Made by a program: the position numbers and the translations under genes
The notes under the pieces: model-generated
What the model was told of the DNA's origin: nothing
Seen by the model: only the letters and a program-made list of their open reading frames with translations
Database searches by the model: none
Shown: in pieces, positions 1 to 8,623 of the stretch
How positions within the stretch are numbered: the stretch's first letter is position 1
Layout: each line of letters opens with the position of its first letter
Source: Haemophilus pittmaniae
Lineage (GTDB): Bacteria; Pseudomonadota; Gammaproteobacteria; Enterobacterales; Pasteurellaceae
Assembly: GCF_900186995.1 (NCBI RefSeq)
Contig: NZ_LT906463.1
Coordinates: 2,046,001-2,110,000 of the forward strand
Direction: 5' to 3'
Length of the DNA: 64,000 nucleotides

Positions 1-465
1 TGCGATTTTGCCCAAATGTTGTGGCAATAATGCTTCCAGCTTCTCACGTAATAAACGAGCTAATACTGGAGCCTTGCCACCACTCGAAATCGCAATTTGG
101 ATCGGATTACGATCAATAATAGAAGGAAAAATAAAACTGCAGTGGGGCTGATCATCCACCACATTGACTAATTTATGTTGGCTTTCAGCTAAATGGAAAA
201 TACGATGATTTAATATCTCATCATTTGTTGCCGCTATCACTAACATCACCGTTCTCATTTGTTCGGCATTAAATTCTTTGGCAATCCATAGCACTTTATT
301 TTGACGTTCAAGTTCGCTTAATCCCTCATTTAATTGGCGAGCAACAATACGGACTTGCGCATTCGCTTTGAGTAACAACCCTACTTTACGAGCAGCCACT
401 GAACCACCGCCGACAACAAGTACCGGGCGACCGGTTAAATCAGCAAAAAGTGGAAAATAATTCAT
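1..465 (-). CDS. cysG: Siroheme synthase CysG, N-terminal part (runs off the window)
   Basis: Only the first 155 codons lie in the window; the gene continues past base 1. The visible part is the precorrin-2 dehydrogenase/sirohydrochlorin ferrochelatase domain, which oxidises precorrin-2 with NAD and inserts iron to make siroheme. It starts MNYFPLFADLTGRPV and carries the NAD-binding VVGGG near residues 17-21. The NVVD motif places an aspartate at 104, the position of the catalytic Asp104 of E. coli CysG. The stretch SIIDRNPIQIAISSGG and the helix LARLLREKLEALLPQHLG also match the family. It starts 11 bases after the sbp stop, so the two are probably co-transcribed, linking sulfate uptake to the sulfite reductase cofactor. 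The second (methyltransferase) domain cannot be checked here. Confidence 0.9.
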   Translation of the reverse strand, partial: MNYFPLFADLTGRPVLVVGGGSVAARKVGLLLKANAQVRIVARQLNEGLSELERQNKVLWIAKEFNAEQMRTVMLVIAATNDEILNHRIFHLAESQHKLVNVVDDQPHCSFIFPSIIDRNPIQIAISSGGKAPVLARLLREKLEALLPQHLGKIA

Positions 466-476
466 GGGTATCACTC

Positions 477-1484
477 CTATTTATTCACTTTATCAGCACG
501 TTGTGCACTGACATATAGACGATCAAATAAGCCGTTATCGACAAAATGTTGAGTATTAATCGCATCCCACGAACCAAAACGTTGGTTCACATCAAATTGA
601 TTCACTTCTGGAAAAAGCGCGGTCGTTTTAGCAATAATTTTTTTATCTGTCGGACGAAAATAATTTTGGGCGGCAAGTTCCTGTGCTTGAGGTGACCATA
701 AATAGCTCAAATAATCATGGGAAAGTTGATGCAAACCATCTGCCTGGGTATTTTTATTCACTTCCGCTACATAAATTGGTGTGTATGCGGTAATGCTGGG
801 ATATACCACTTCAAAACTATTTTCACCTAACGTTTTAGCCGCAAGTGCGGCTTCATTTTCCGGAGCAATCAATACATCACCAATATTCCGTTGGGTGAAG
901 GAAATACTGGCACTACGCGCCCCAGCCTCTAAAACAGGTACATTTTTAAGTAAACGCCGCATAAAATCCTGTGGTTGCTGACAATGTTGTTCGGCATAAG
1001 CTAAGGCAGATAAATAAGCAAAGCGCCCGTTCGCGGAGGTTTTAGGATTAGCAAACACCACTTTTACATCATCCCGTACCAAATCCGACCAATCTTGGAT
1101 ATGTTTGGGATTGCCCTTTTTGACTAAAAGAACCATCACTGAACCAAAAGGAACGGCACCATTCGGTAATACCTGCTGCCAATCAGCATTTACTAAACCT
1201 TTTTTAACTAAAGCTTCGATATCATTACTTTGTGTCAGAGTCACCACATCTGCCGGTAAGCCATTTAACACACCTAGCACCTGTTTACTGGCGCCGCCAT
1301 GCGATTGTGAAATCATCACAGCGGAAGGAAATTGACGCTGAAACTCAGCGTTATACTCCTTATAGAAATCACGAATTACGTCATAGGACACATTTAGTAA
1401 TACGGTTTTCGGCTGGGAGTTGGCATGCCATAACACACCGCCAAGGAATAAAGAAAGTACTGAAAATAAAGCAATTTTTTTCAT
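477..1484 (-). CDS. sbp: Periplasmic sulfate-binding protein
   Basis: Substrate-binding protein of the sulfate/thiosulfate ABC importer, exported by an N-terminal signal peptide (about residues 1-23) and working with CysTWA encoded divergently. Family motifs are visible: LLNVSYDVIRDFY near 29-41, SQSHGGASKQ at 59-68, the NPKTSANGR anion loop at 146-154, and IGDVLIAPENEA near 201-212. The last is odd: E. coli Sbp has Trp in LIAWENEA, a residue that contacts sulfate in the Salmonella protein, and here it is Pro208. CysP also lacks the Trp, so the protein may still bind sulfate or prefer thiosulfate. A GGAGAG ribosome site precedes the ATG. Length 335 fits the family. Confidence 0.9.
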   Translation of the reverse strand: MKKIALFSVLSLFLGGVLWHANSQPKTVLLNVSYDVIRDFYKEYNAEFQRQFPSAVMISQSHGGASKQVLGVLNGLPADVVTLTQSNDIEALVKKGLVNADWQQVLPNGAVPFGSVMVLLVKKGNPKHIQDWSDLVRDDVKVVFANPKTSANGRFAYLSALAYAEQHCQQPQDFMRRLLKNVPVLEAGARSASISFTQRNIGDVLIAPENEAALAAKTLGENSFEVVYPSITAYTPIYVAEVNKNTQADGLHQLSHDYLSYLWSPQAQELAAQNYFRPTDKKIIAKTTALFPEVNQFDVNQRFGSWDAINTQHFVDNGLFDRLYVSAQRADKVNK

Positions 1485-1740
1485 TTTAAAGCTCTCCGTT
1501 TATTCCCCTTAATTTCGTGTGGCTAAATTTATATCGTAAAAATCTAGCGACAAAAAATAACGAAAATGCATTTTATAGAACAAAATGAAATATAAATCAC
1601 AAATATAATCGATTACTTATTTTATTTTGGAATATGAAATAAATTTCCGTTCTTTGTCATGGGCTCAAAGAGCGGTTATTTTTTTGAGCATTTCAAAAGC
1701 TGACAAAGTTTAGGTATTTATCTATGGCGAAGGTGGGAGA
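1485..1740. promoter_or_regulatory. Divergent sbp / cysT control region
   Basis: This 256-base AT-rich gap separates the start codons of sbp (minus) and cysT (plus), so it must hold promoters for both. CysB is the usual activator of such genes, but its sites are too degenerate for me to name one here. The only clear elements are the Shine-Dalgarno sequences, GGAGAG before sbp and AAGGTGGGAG before cysT. Confidence 0.4.
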
Positions 1741-2562
1741 ATGAAAACCGTATTACCCGGATTTAAACGGAGTATGTTCGTGACATTGGCATGGCTCGGC
1801 TCAATGGTGCTACTGCCATTGATATTACTGGTGCTAACCGCTCTACAATTAAGATGGGCGGAGATCTTACAAATAATCTCTAGCCAACGAGTGATTGCTT
1901 CTTTAATACTGTCCTTTGAAATGGCGGCAATCGCCACCTTAATTAATGTCATTTTTGGCTTTTTGTTGGCATGGAGCTTGGTGCGCTATGATTTTCCGGG
2001 AAAAAATATCATCAATGCGCTAGTGGATTTACCCTTTGCTTTACCGACTGCTGTAGCCGGAATTGCCCTCGCCTCTCTCTATGCGCCAAGCGGTCTGCTC
2101 GGACAATGGCTTAATTACTTAGAGATTCAATTGGCCTATACTCCTGGCGGTATTGCGATCGCATTAATTTTTGTCAGCCTACCTTTCATTGTACGTGCCA
2201 TTCAACCGGTGTTAGCTAATCTTGATCCCGGCTATGAAGAAGCTGCACATATTTTAGGCGCATCAAAATTTACTATCTTACGTAAAGTGATCATTCCGGC
2301 AGTCTTACCCGCACTCATCGGCGGTGCCGGTATGGGCTTTGCCCGTTCACTTGGCGAATATGGCTCAGTGATTTTTATTGCCGGTAACGTGCCGTTAGTG
2401 TCGGAAATAGCTCCCCTGATCATCATGTCGAAACTCGATTTATATGATGTGCAAGGTGCCTCAGTAGTTGCTTTGTTGATGTTAGTTATTTCTTTCCTAC
2501 TGATTTTATTAATTAATTTAGCACAATGGTCGGTTGCCAAACGCATTAGCCCGATCCGATAA
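1741..2562 (+). CDS. cysT: Sulfate/thiosulfate ABC transporter permease CysT
   Basis: Inner-membrane permease, 273 residues, first gene of cysTWA. It has about six hydrophobic segments and the permease EAA loop, EEAAHILGASKFTILRKVIIP, near residues 165-190, which docks on the CysA ATPase. FARSLGEYGSVIFIAGN, following the loop, is typical of CysT. A strong AAGGTGGGAG ribosome site precedes the ATG. CysW follows after 9 bases. The E. coli operon begins with cysP; here the binding protein is the divergent sbp instead. CysU is a synonym. Confidence 0.93.
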   Translation: MKTVLPGFKRSMFVTLAWLGSMVLLPLILLVLTALQLRWAEILQIISSQRVIASLILSFEMAAIATLINVIFGFLLAWSLVRYDFPGKNIINALVDLPFALPTAVAGIALASLYAPSGLLGQWLNYLEIQLAYTPGGIAIALIFVSLPFIVRAIQPVLANLDPGYEEAAHILGASKFTILRKVIIPAVLPALIGGAGMGFARSLGEYGSVIFIAGNVPLVSEIAPLIIMSKLDLYDVQGASVVALLMLVISFLLILLINLAQWSVAKRISPIR

Positions 2563-2571
2563 GAGGTATTT

Positions 2572-3390
2572 ATGGAAATCCAAAGTTGGCAAAAGTGGAG
2601 CCTAATTGCACTTGCTCTATGCTTTTTTACCCTCGTGTTATTACTGCCACTATTCACCGTGTTTTACTATGCCCTTGAGCAAGGGCTGGCATTATTTTTA
2701 ACCGCCGTACAAGATCCGGAAGCCTTGGCAGCTATTTGGCTCACCATAAAAGTCTCATTAATAGTATTACCCATTAATATATTTATCGGCATCGTCATGG
2801 CTTGGGCTATCGCCTACTTTGACTTTAAGGGCAAAAGCCTATTAACCGCTCTGCTCGATCTTCCCTTTTCCATTTCTCCGGTGGTTGTGGGGTTAATGTT
2901 CTTGCTACTGTTCGGCTTAGATGGCCTTTGGGGGGCATGGCTTGCCGCCCATCAAATCAGATTTATGTTTGCTACCCCAAGTATTGTGATTGTGACCTTA
3001 TTTGTCACCTTTCCGCTTATTGCCAAGTCCTTAATCCCGAGCATGTCCGCTCAAGGTACTAGCGAAGAACAGGCTGCCTTAATTTTAGGCGCTTCCACTT
3101 GGCAACTTTTTTGGCGGGTGACTCTACCCAAAATCAAATGGGCTTTGATTTACGGTGTGATCCTCAGTAATGCCCGCGCCATGGGTGAATTCGGTGCTGT
3201 TAGCGTGGTATCCGGGCACATTCGCGGTCTGACCAATACCATCCCACTTTATGTGGAAATCAGCTACAACGAGTATCAGTTTGTTGCAGCATTTGCATGC
3301 GCCAGTTTATTGGCCTTAATCGCTGTAGGCACATTAGGGATTCAGAATGTAGTACGGTATGTGGAAAGAAAAAAAGCGAAAGGAGCATAA
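2572..3390 (+). CDS. cysW: Sulfate/thiosulfate ABC transporter permease CysW
   Basis: Second permease subunit, 272 residues, pairing with CysT in the membrane. It has about six hydrophobic segments. Its EAA loop is EEQAALILGASTWQLFWRVTLP near 163-185, followed by the family pattern NARAMGEFGAVSVVSGHIRG. It begins 9 bases after cysT, so the genes are translated from one message. The C-terminus is short and basic (VERKKAKGA). An 81-base gap separates it from cysA. Confidence 0.93.
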   Translation: MEIQSWQKWSLIALALCFFTLVLLLPLFTVFYYALEQGLALFLTAVQDPEALAAIWLTIKVSLIVLPINIFIGIVMAWAIAYFDFKGKSLLTALLDLPFSISPVVVGLMFLLLFGLDGLWGAWLAAHQIRFMFATPSIVIVTLFVTFPLIAKSLIPSMSAQGTSEEQAALILGASTWQLFWRVTLPKIKWALIYGVILSNARAMGEFGAVSVVSGHIRGLTNTIPLYVEISYNEYQFVAAFACASLLALIAVGTLGIQNVVRYVERKKAKGA

Positions 3391-3471
3391 ATTACAAATA
3401 ACGGATTGATTTCGCACCGTTAAATCTATCTAACCGCCTCGATCAAACACAACAAACAGGAATACCATCGC

Positions 3472-4548
3472 ATGACAATACAAATCCAGCAGCTCAATAA
3501 ACATTTCGGCAATTTTCATGCCTTAAAAGATATCAGCCTCAGCTTTCCTGAAAATCAACTTACGGCCCTATTGGGGCCGAGCGGTTGTGGAAAAACAACC
3601 CTACTACGCATTATTGCCGGATTGGAATTTGCCGATAGCGGACGCATTTTGTTTGGAGAAAAAGAGGTGACCCGAGTTTCTGCCGCAGAACGGGGGGTAG
3701 GTTTTGTGTTTCAGCATTATGCGCTGTTTCAAAATATGACGGTGTTTGACAATGTAGCCTTTGGATTAACGGTAAAACCACGGAGAGAGCGGCTATCGGC
3801 GGATGCTATTCGTGAAAAAGTCACTGCGCTATTGAAGTTGGTCAAACTGGATTGGCTGGCGGATCGTTATCCTAATCAACTTTCCGGCGGACAAAAACAG
3901 CGCATTGCATTAGCCCGTTCCCTAGCCGTTCAACCCAAAGTTTTACTGCTGGATGAACCCTTTGGTGCATTAGATGCACAGGTACGTAAAGAATTGCGCC
4001 GTTGGTTACGGGAATTGCAACATGAACTCAATGTCACCAGCATTTTCGTCACCCACGACCAAGATGAAGCCTTAGATATGTCCGATCGCATCGTCGTGAT
4101 GAATAAGGGGCAAGTGGAACAAATCGATGAACCTAGCCAAATTTACCACGCGCCACAAACACCATTCGTAACTCAATTCGTCGGCGATGTTAATGTGTTC
4201 CACGGGCATATTGAGCAAGGTAATTTGGTGGTTGGTGAATTCGCACATAATTTACAGGCCCATAGCAATGCCACCCGCGCGCGAAATAACCAATCTGCCA
4301 CCGCCTATATTCGCCCTTACGAGCTCACCCTATCTCGCGAACCGTATAACGCGTTGGCTAGCGGTATTATTCGGCATATTAACGCCATTGGTTTTATCGT
4401 GCGGATCGAAGTAGAAAGCCCACAAACAGAGCAACCAATCGAGGTCATTCTCACCAAGGAAAACTACCTCAATGCGCACTATAAAATCGATGAACGGGTG
4501 TATCTTGTTCCGGATAAATTGAATTTATTTCAAGAAATGAATATTTAA
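3472..4548 (+). CDS. cysA: Sulfate/thiosulfate import ATP-binding protein CysA
   Basis: ATPase of the sulfate importer, 358 residues. The nucleotide-binding domain shows Walker [10 protein letters not shown] near 35-43, the Q-loop in [12 protein letters not shown], signature [16 protein letters not shown], Walker [13 protein letters not shown] and the switch His in [11 protein letters not shown]. The remaining ~120 residues form the TOBE-type regulatory domain seen in CysA ([13 protein letters not shown] region). It is the last gene of cysTWA. A copy of the dispersed IHF-type repeat starts directly after its stop codon. Confidence 0.95.
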   Translation: MTIQIQQLNKHFGNFHALKDISLSFPENQLTALLGPSGCGKTTLLRIIAGLEFADSGRILFGEKEVTRVSAAERGVGFVFQHYALFQNMTVFDNVAFGLTVKPRRERLSADAIREKVTALLKLVKLDWLADRYPNQLSGGQKQRIALARSLAVQPKVLLLDEPFGALDAQVRKELRRWLRELQHELNVTSIFVTHDQDEALDMSDRIVVMNKGQVEQIDEPSQIYHAPQTPFVTQFVGDVNVFHGHIEQGNLVVGEFAHNLQAHSNATRARNNQSATAYIRPYELTLSREPYNALASGIIRHINAIGFIVRIEVESPQTEQPIEVILTKENYLNAHYKIDERVYLVPDKLNLFQEMNI

Positions 4549-4618
4549 AACGCTCTCATGAAAATCGGAGTTTTGCTAAAAACGCAAGCTAAGTCATTGA
4601 TTTTATTAGAGGTGTTCA
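4549..4618 (-). repeat. Dispersed 62-bp IHF-type repeat, copy 1
   Basis: Minus-oriented copy with an exact core at 4590-4609 (TAAGTCATTGATTTTATTAG on the plus strand). On the minus strand the core is followed by CAAAAC and then GAGAGCGTTT at the family's fixed offsets. It abuts the cysA stop codon and lies between convergent genes (cysA and the small lipoprotein gene). The core contains WATCAANNNNTTR, the IHF consensus. Confidence 0.85.
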
Positions 4619-4647
4619 AAAATTGAGATATCGGGGAATTTTGTCCA

Positions 4648-4671
4648 TAAAAAACGGCGCTAAGCGCCGTT
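4648..4671 (-). terminator. Rho-independent terminator of the small lipoprotein gene
   Basis: Perfect 8-bp stem AACGGCGC/GCGCCGTT with a 3-base loop, followed on the minus strand by a run of T. It lies 6 bases past the lipoprotein stop codon. Confidence 0.85.
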
Positions 4672-4677
4672 AATGAA

Positions 4678-4821
4678 TTATTTATTGATGCCCCAGCGAT
4701 GGGTGTCTTTGTCCAGTTTCATTCCGGAATGGCTGCCTTCGGCACCGTTAAAATACACGTCTTTGCCGGCACAAGCAGAAATTACCAGGGCGGCGGCTAC
4801 AATTAGAAATAGTTTTTTCAT
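4678..4821 (-). CDS. Small predicted lipoprotein, 47 residues
   Basis: Short gene with a textbook lipoprotein signal: MKKLFLIVAAALVISAC, where VISAC is the lipobox and Cys17 the predicted lipidated residue. The mature part is only about 31 residues, AGKDVYFNGAEGSHSGMKLD and so on, ending HRWGINK, with mixed charge and no domain I recognise. Aligned polar motifs and its own perfect terminator argue it is real. It lies between convergent cysA and modC, with the same orientation as modC but downstream of it. The function is unknown; small entericidin-like or outer-membrane lipoproteins are possible analogies only. Confidence 0.7.
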   Translation of the reverse strand: MKKLFLIVAAALVISACAGKDVYFNGAEGSHSGMKLDKDTHRWGINK

Positions 4822-4910
4822 CGTCTTTTCCTTAAATTGAAATGCGCCGCCGATTGTAGCACAAGCCCATGCAAATCCCTTGTTTATTTTTCCGCATTTG
4901 AACTCCGATA

Positions 4911-5966
4911 TTACACCACGGAAATCGCTTTAATTTGCACATACACATCCATTCCTTGGGCAAAACGTAATTCATTAAACGCCCATTTGCTGATACTTGC
5001 CCAGATTTTATGGCCTTCCACCAATACGCTAATATCGATGCGATTATCTTGCGGAACTATCTGTGCGATTTGTCCGCGCAGAATATTACGAATACTGGTT
5101 TGTTCCGGTTTAGCAAGGGTCAGTGAAACGTCGGAACTATAAATACACACGCGCACTTTTTCGTTGGATTGATAATGCACTTCATTGATCCAAAGCTGTT
5201 GTTCGCCAAGCGCAAGAGCCGTCATTTTATAAGCCGGATTATGCAAATACACCGGCAGTGCCAATACACTGCTCTGCTCCGTTTCCCCTTTCCAAGGGGC
5301 AAATAACGGGCTGTTCCATACATTTTCCAAACTATCGTAAGCTTTGACTTTGCCGTCTTCCATCAACACCACAAGATCCGCCAAGCGTAACAATTCATCT
5401 AAACTGTGGGTCACATATAAAATCGGTACATTGATTTCATTAGACAGGCTTTCCAAATATTGCATCAACTCGCGTTTACGCGGCACATCCAACGCGGACA
5501 AGGGTTCATCCATCAGCAAAATATCGGGATCGGTTAATAGCGCCCGACCAATGGCCACGCGCTGCTTTTCGCCACCCGATAAGGTGAGTGGATAGCGTTT
5601 GAGCAGCGATTCAATACCAAGCAATTGCACGATATAGTCAAAGTCTTCTCGACTGACATTTTTCATTCCGTAGCGTAGGTTGCCTTTGACATTGTAATGC
5701 GGGAAGAGACGGGCATCCTGGAAAACATAACCAATTTTGCGCTGATGCACGGGCAGATTTTCGCCATTTTCGACATCCACCAAGGTGCGCTCATTTAAAC
5801 GAATAAATCCGTGATCCGGTTGACTCAAGCCACTAACCAAATTAATTAACGAGGTTTTACCCGAACCCGACAGGCCAAAAATTGCCGTCACCCCTTGCGT
5901 AGGCAGTTTAAGATCGGCGCGCAAAGTCAAGCGACCTAATTGTTGTTGAACATTAATGTGCAGCAT
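4911..5966 (-). CDS. modC: Molybdate import ATP-binding protein ModC
   Basis: ATPase of the molybdate importer, 351 residues. Walker [10 protein letters not shown] lies near 33-41, with the Q-loop [12 protein letters not shown], signature [16 protein letters not shown], Walker [13 protein letters not shown] and the switch His in LYVTHSLDE. The C-terminal ~100 residues form a TOBE/MOP-like domain ([20 protein letters not shown]) that senses oxyanion. It overlaps the end of modB by 14 bases, so translation is coupled. Confidence 0.95.
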   Translation of the reverse strand: MLHINVQQQLGRLTLRADLKLPTQGVTAIFGLSGSGKTSLINLVSGLSQPDHGFIRLNERTLVDVENGENLPVHQRKIGYVFQDARLFPHYNVKGNLRYGMKNVSREDFDYIVQLLGIESLLKRYPLTLSGGEKQRVAIGRALLTDPDILLMDEPLSALDVPRKRELMQYLESLSNEINVPILYVTHSLDELLRLADLVVLMEDGKVKAYDSLENVWNSPLFAPWKGETEQSSVLALPVYLHNPAYKMTALALGEQQLWINEVHYQSNEKVRVCIYSSDVSLTLAKPEQTSIRNILRGQIAQIVPQDNRIDISVLVEGHKIWASISKWAFNELRFAQGMDVYVQIKAISVV

Positions 5967-6669
5967 CGCCCTGCCCCAATTTTCTCTGCATTCGTTTGCT
6001 CAAGGCTTCAGAAAGCAATAAGGATATCAATGAAAGTATCACCGCAAATACGCAAAGTCGCGCTGTTTCAGCTTCTGCGCCTGGTGTTTGAATAAAGGAA
6101 TACATTGCCAAGGGGATAGTTTGGGTTTCGCCGGCAATATTTGAAACGAAGGTAATGGTCGCCCCAAACTCTCCCAAGGAGCGGGCAAATCCCAGCACTA
6201 AACCGGCTAACACGCCGGGCAAGGAAAGCGGCAAGGTAATGGTGAAAAAGACTCGCCAAGCGGAAGCACCCAGCGTTTGTGCGGCCTGTTCCAATTTAAA
6301 ATCAATGCTTTCTAAGGAAAGGCGAATGGCGCGTACGACCAATGGAAAAGCCACCACCGCAGAGGCCAACACTGCACCCTTCCAGCTAAATCCGAAGGAT
6401 ACGCCAAACCATTGGTATAAATATTTACCGATAAAGCCGTTACGGCCCATCGCCACCAACAACAAATAACCAATCACCACCGGTGGTAATACTAATGGCA
6501 GGTGAATAATGCCGGTGAGTAGCGATTTACCATAGAATTCTTTACGTGCCAGCAGCCAAGCAATCAAAATCGCTAAGGGCAAGCTCCAAAGCATCGAATT
6601 TAAGGCTACGCTCAAACTTAAGCGGATCGCATCCCATTCCATCGGGCTTAATTGAAACCAAGAGAGCAA
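5953..6669 (-). CDS. modB: Molybdate ABC transporter permease ModB
   Basis: Inner-membrane permease with five to six hydrophobic segments. The EAA loop is [22 protein letters not shown], followed by [21 protein letters not shown], nearly identical to E. coli ModB. The open frame reaches a GTG at 6708, but the codons beyond 6669 have no ModB counterpart and their start codon lies inside a dispersed repeat copy (6702-6803). I prefer the TTG at 6669 because GAAGGA sits 6 bases upstream and the resulting start ([12 protein letters not shown]) aligns with the E. coli N-terminus. An internal ATG (MEWDAI) is also possible. Start uncertain, identity firm. Confidence 0.9.
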   Translation of the reverse strand: MLSWFQLSPMEWDAIRLSLSVALNSMLWSLPLAILIAWLLARKEFYGKSLLTGIIHLPLVLPPVVIGYLLLVAMGRNGFIGKYLYQWFGVSFGFSWKGAVLASAVVAFPLVVRAIRLSLESIDFKLEQAAQTLGASAWRVFFTITLPLSLPGVLAGLVLGFARSLGEFGATITFVSNIAGETQTIPLAMYSFIQTPGAEAETARLCVFAVILSLISLLLSEALSKRMQRKLGQGDAAH

Positions 6670-6701
6670 AATATTTCCTTCTGTCGTATCAAATTGGAAA
6701 G

Positions 6702-6803
6702 ATGTCACGTTTTACCGCGATTTAAAATCAACCACAATAAAATCAATAGGTTACATCTTATTTTTGGAAAATATTGAATTTTGAAGGGGCGTATTGATGT
6801 CAC
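6702..6803 (+). repeat. Dispersed IHF-type repeat, copy 2 (full length, ATGTCAC-bounded)
   Basis: Most divergent core of the family (6734-6753, ACAATAAAATCAATAGGTTA), yet the IHF consensus positions are intact. The GGGGCGT block is at the standard offset. The copy is bounded by ATGTCAC at 6702-6708 and 6797-6803. It sits between modA and modB, immediately upstream of the modB start region. Confidence 0.85.
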
Positions 6804-6830
6804 AAAAATGCCCCGTTTTTATTTTCCAAT

Positions 6831-6858
6831 AAAAAAGGCAGAACAACCTGCCTTTTTT
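6831..6858 (-). terminator. Rho-independent terminator after modA
   Basis: Perfect 11-bp stem (AAAAAAGGCAG/CTGCCTTTTTT) with a 6-base loop, 16 bases past the modA stop codon on the minus strand. It implies that modBC expression depends on read-through or a separate promoter. Confidence 0.85.
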
Positions 6859-6873
6859 AATCAACGTGCGAAA

Positions 6874-7632
6874 TTATTTCACAGAAAAACCGTATTCCAC
6901 AAATACTTTTTTCGCCGCATCGGATTGTAAATAATTGAGGAATGCGCGAGTTTCAGCATTATCATGCTCTTGTAAAATCGCTACCGGATATTCCACCGCT
7001 TTGTAACTGTCTTGTGGGAAAACTGCCACGGTTTTCACCGCTTTACTCACTTTGGCATCGGTGCTATACACAATACCATAAGGTGCTTCGGCACGTTCCA
7101 CGAGAGCTAATGCACCACGTACATCTTTCGCGCGCGCTAATTTATCTTTTACCTGATCCCATAAATTCAATTTGGTTAAGGCTTCTTCCGCATATTGACC
7201 TGCCGGTACATGAGCCGGATCGCCAACGGATAAATAGCTATCTTTCAAACCGCCAATCCATTCGCCTTTTGCAAGATCAACGGTATTTGCTGCACTATTT
7301 GCCGGTGCGATCAATACTAATTCATTGCCTACCAATACTTTTTCCGTTTCTTTTACGGTTAGGTTTTTATCGCTTAAGTATTTCATCCATTTATTGCTGG
7401 CGGACACAAACAAATCCGCCGGCGCGCCCTCTTCAATTTGTTTGGCGAGAGTGGAAGAAGAAGCAAAGGAGAAAACCACTTGGTCGTCCGGTTTTTCTTT
7501 TTGATATTGATCAGCGATTTGTTGCAATGCATCCGTCATGGAGGCAGCGGCAAATACAGTCACTTTGGCGGAAGCCGTTGCGGAAAGCCCTAGGCAAAGC
7601 GCCAACAGCAGCGCACTTTTTGCAATTTTCAT
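6874..7632 (-). CDS. modA: Periplasmic molybdate-binding protein ModA
   Basis: Captures molybdate (or tungstate) in the periplasm for ModBC. The 252-residue protein has a signal peptide MKIAKSALLLALCLGLSATASA. Typical ModA sequence follows: VTVFAAASMTDALQQIA near 24-40, SFASSSTLAKQIEEGAPADLFVSA near 54-77, and VPAGQYAEEAL near 142-152. AGGAG precedes the ATG. It is divergent from modE, and a candidate ModE operator lies just downstream of its predicted -10 box. A strong terminator and a repeat copy separate it from modBC, unlike the compact E. coli modABC. Confidence 0.95.
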   Translation of the reverse strand: MKIAKSALLLALCLGLSATASAKVTVFAAASMTDALQQIADQYQKEKPDDQVVFSFASSSTLAKQIEEGAPADLFVSASNKWMKYLSDKNLTVKETEKVLVGNELVLIAPANSAANTVDLAKGEWIGGLKDSYLSVGDPAHVPAGQYAEEALTKLNLWDQVKDKLARAKDVRGALALVERAEAPYGIVYSTDAKVSKAVKTVAVFPQDSYKAVEYPVAILQEHDNAETRAFLNYLQSDAAKKVFVEYGFSVK

Positions 7633-7653
7633 TATTTTTCTCCTAAAAATAAA

Positions 7654-7688
7654 CGTTATTTATAAAGATATACTGCGACGCGATTATA
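7654..7688 (-). promoter_or_regulatory. modA promoter with candidate ModE operator
   Basis: On the minus strand a TATAAT -10 box occupies 7688-7683. Directly downstream, at 7677-7654, is an imperfect dyad with the pattern CGCAGTATAT-N4-ATAAATAACG, resembling the CGYTATAT half-sites of E. coli ModE operators. That position would let molybdate-loaded ModE block transcription start. The half-sites do not match perfectly, so this is a candidate only. Confidence 0.45.
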
Positions 7689-7763
7689 GCGACAAATTTT
7701 GCTAAACCATAGCAAAAAAACACAAAAGCATTAAAATGTACGGCGATATTTTCAGGAGGCGGC

Positions 7764-8531
7764 ATGAAAACGACAGAAATTTTACTCACCATCAAACTCC
7801 ACCAAGAGTTGTTTATCGATCCTAAACGGGTGCGCCTACTCAAAGCTATTCAAGAATGCGGTTCGATCAATCAGGCAGCAAAAAATGCCAAGGTCAGTTA
7901 CAAAAGTGCTTGGGATCATTTAGAAGCCATGAATAAGATCAGCCCAAAACCGCTGTTGGAACGTAATACTGGGGGCAAAAATGGAGGGGGCACATCCCTC
8001 ACCACCTATGCCGAACGTTTATTGCAACTCTATGATTTACTAGAAAAAACTCAAGAGCATGCCTTTCATATCTTGCAGGACGAAAAAATTCCACTAGACA
8101 GCCTACTCACCGCCACGGCGAAATTCTCTCTGCAAAGTAGTGCACGTAATCAGTTCTTTGGCAAAGTTGCCGGACAACATGTGGTCGATTCGCGCAGTAT
8201 CGTTAAAGTAGATATTGCCGAATTTCCAGCGCCACTTAATGTATCAATTACCTTTAAAAGCGTGGAACGACTCCGCTTAATCACCGAGAAGGAAGTGATG
8301 GTGATGTTTAAAGCGCCTTGGGCGGTACTCAGTCGTGAACCGCAAAGTGGTCAGGTCAACCAATTTGCCGCTACAATCCAATCAATTGCCGATGAAGAAG
8401 CTATTGTACGCCTGTCCGAAGGTGGCGCCGAACTCTGCGCAGGAATTCACGGACAAGATTACTGGACGGTAGGCCAACAGGTTTGGGTGCATGTGGATCC
8501 GCAACAAATTATTCTGGCTTCAATGAAATAA
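7764..8531 (+). CDS. modE: Molybdate-responsive transcriptional regulator ModE
   Basis: Dimeric repressor of molybdate uptake, 255 residues. The N-terminal winged helix-turn-helix is visible in RLLKAIQECGSINQAAKNAKVSYKSAWDHLEAMN (about 22-56), followed by the family pattern LLERNTGGKNGGGTSLTTYA. The C-terminal half holds two MOP-type molybdate-binding repeats, one around SARNQFFGKVAG near 127 and one around RLITEKEVMVMFKAPWAVLS near 170. AGGAGG lies 5 bases before the ATG. It is divergent from modA, its expected target. Confidence 0.95.
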   Translation: MKTTEILLTIKLHQELFIDPKRVRLLKAIQECGSINQAAKNAKVSYKSAWDHLEAMNKISPKPLLERNTGGKNGGGTSLTTYAERLLQLYDLLEKTQEHAFHILQDEKIPLDSLLTATAKFSLQSSARNQFFGKVAGQHVVDSRSIVKVDIAEFPAPLNVSITFKSVERLRLITEKEVMVMFKAPWAVLSREPQSGQVNQFAATIQSIADEEAIVRLSEGGAELCAGIHGQDYWTVGQQVWVHVDPQQIILASMK

Positions 8532-8546
8532 TCCTGTAAAAACATA

Positions 8547-8577
8547 AAAAATGCGGCAAACAGGCCGCATTTTTTGT
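8547..8577 (+). terminator. Rho-independent terminator after modE
   Basis: 12-bp stem AAAAAATGCGGC/GCCGCATTTTTT with a 6-base loop and T-run, 15 bases past modE. Confidence 0.88.
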
Positions 8578-8623
8578 TAGAATCGCCGACAATTTTTTCA
8601 TAATAAACAAGCTAATAAAACCG

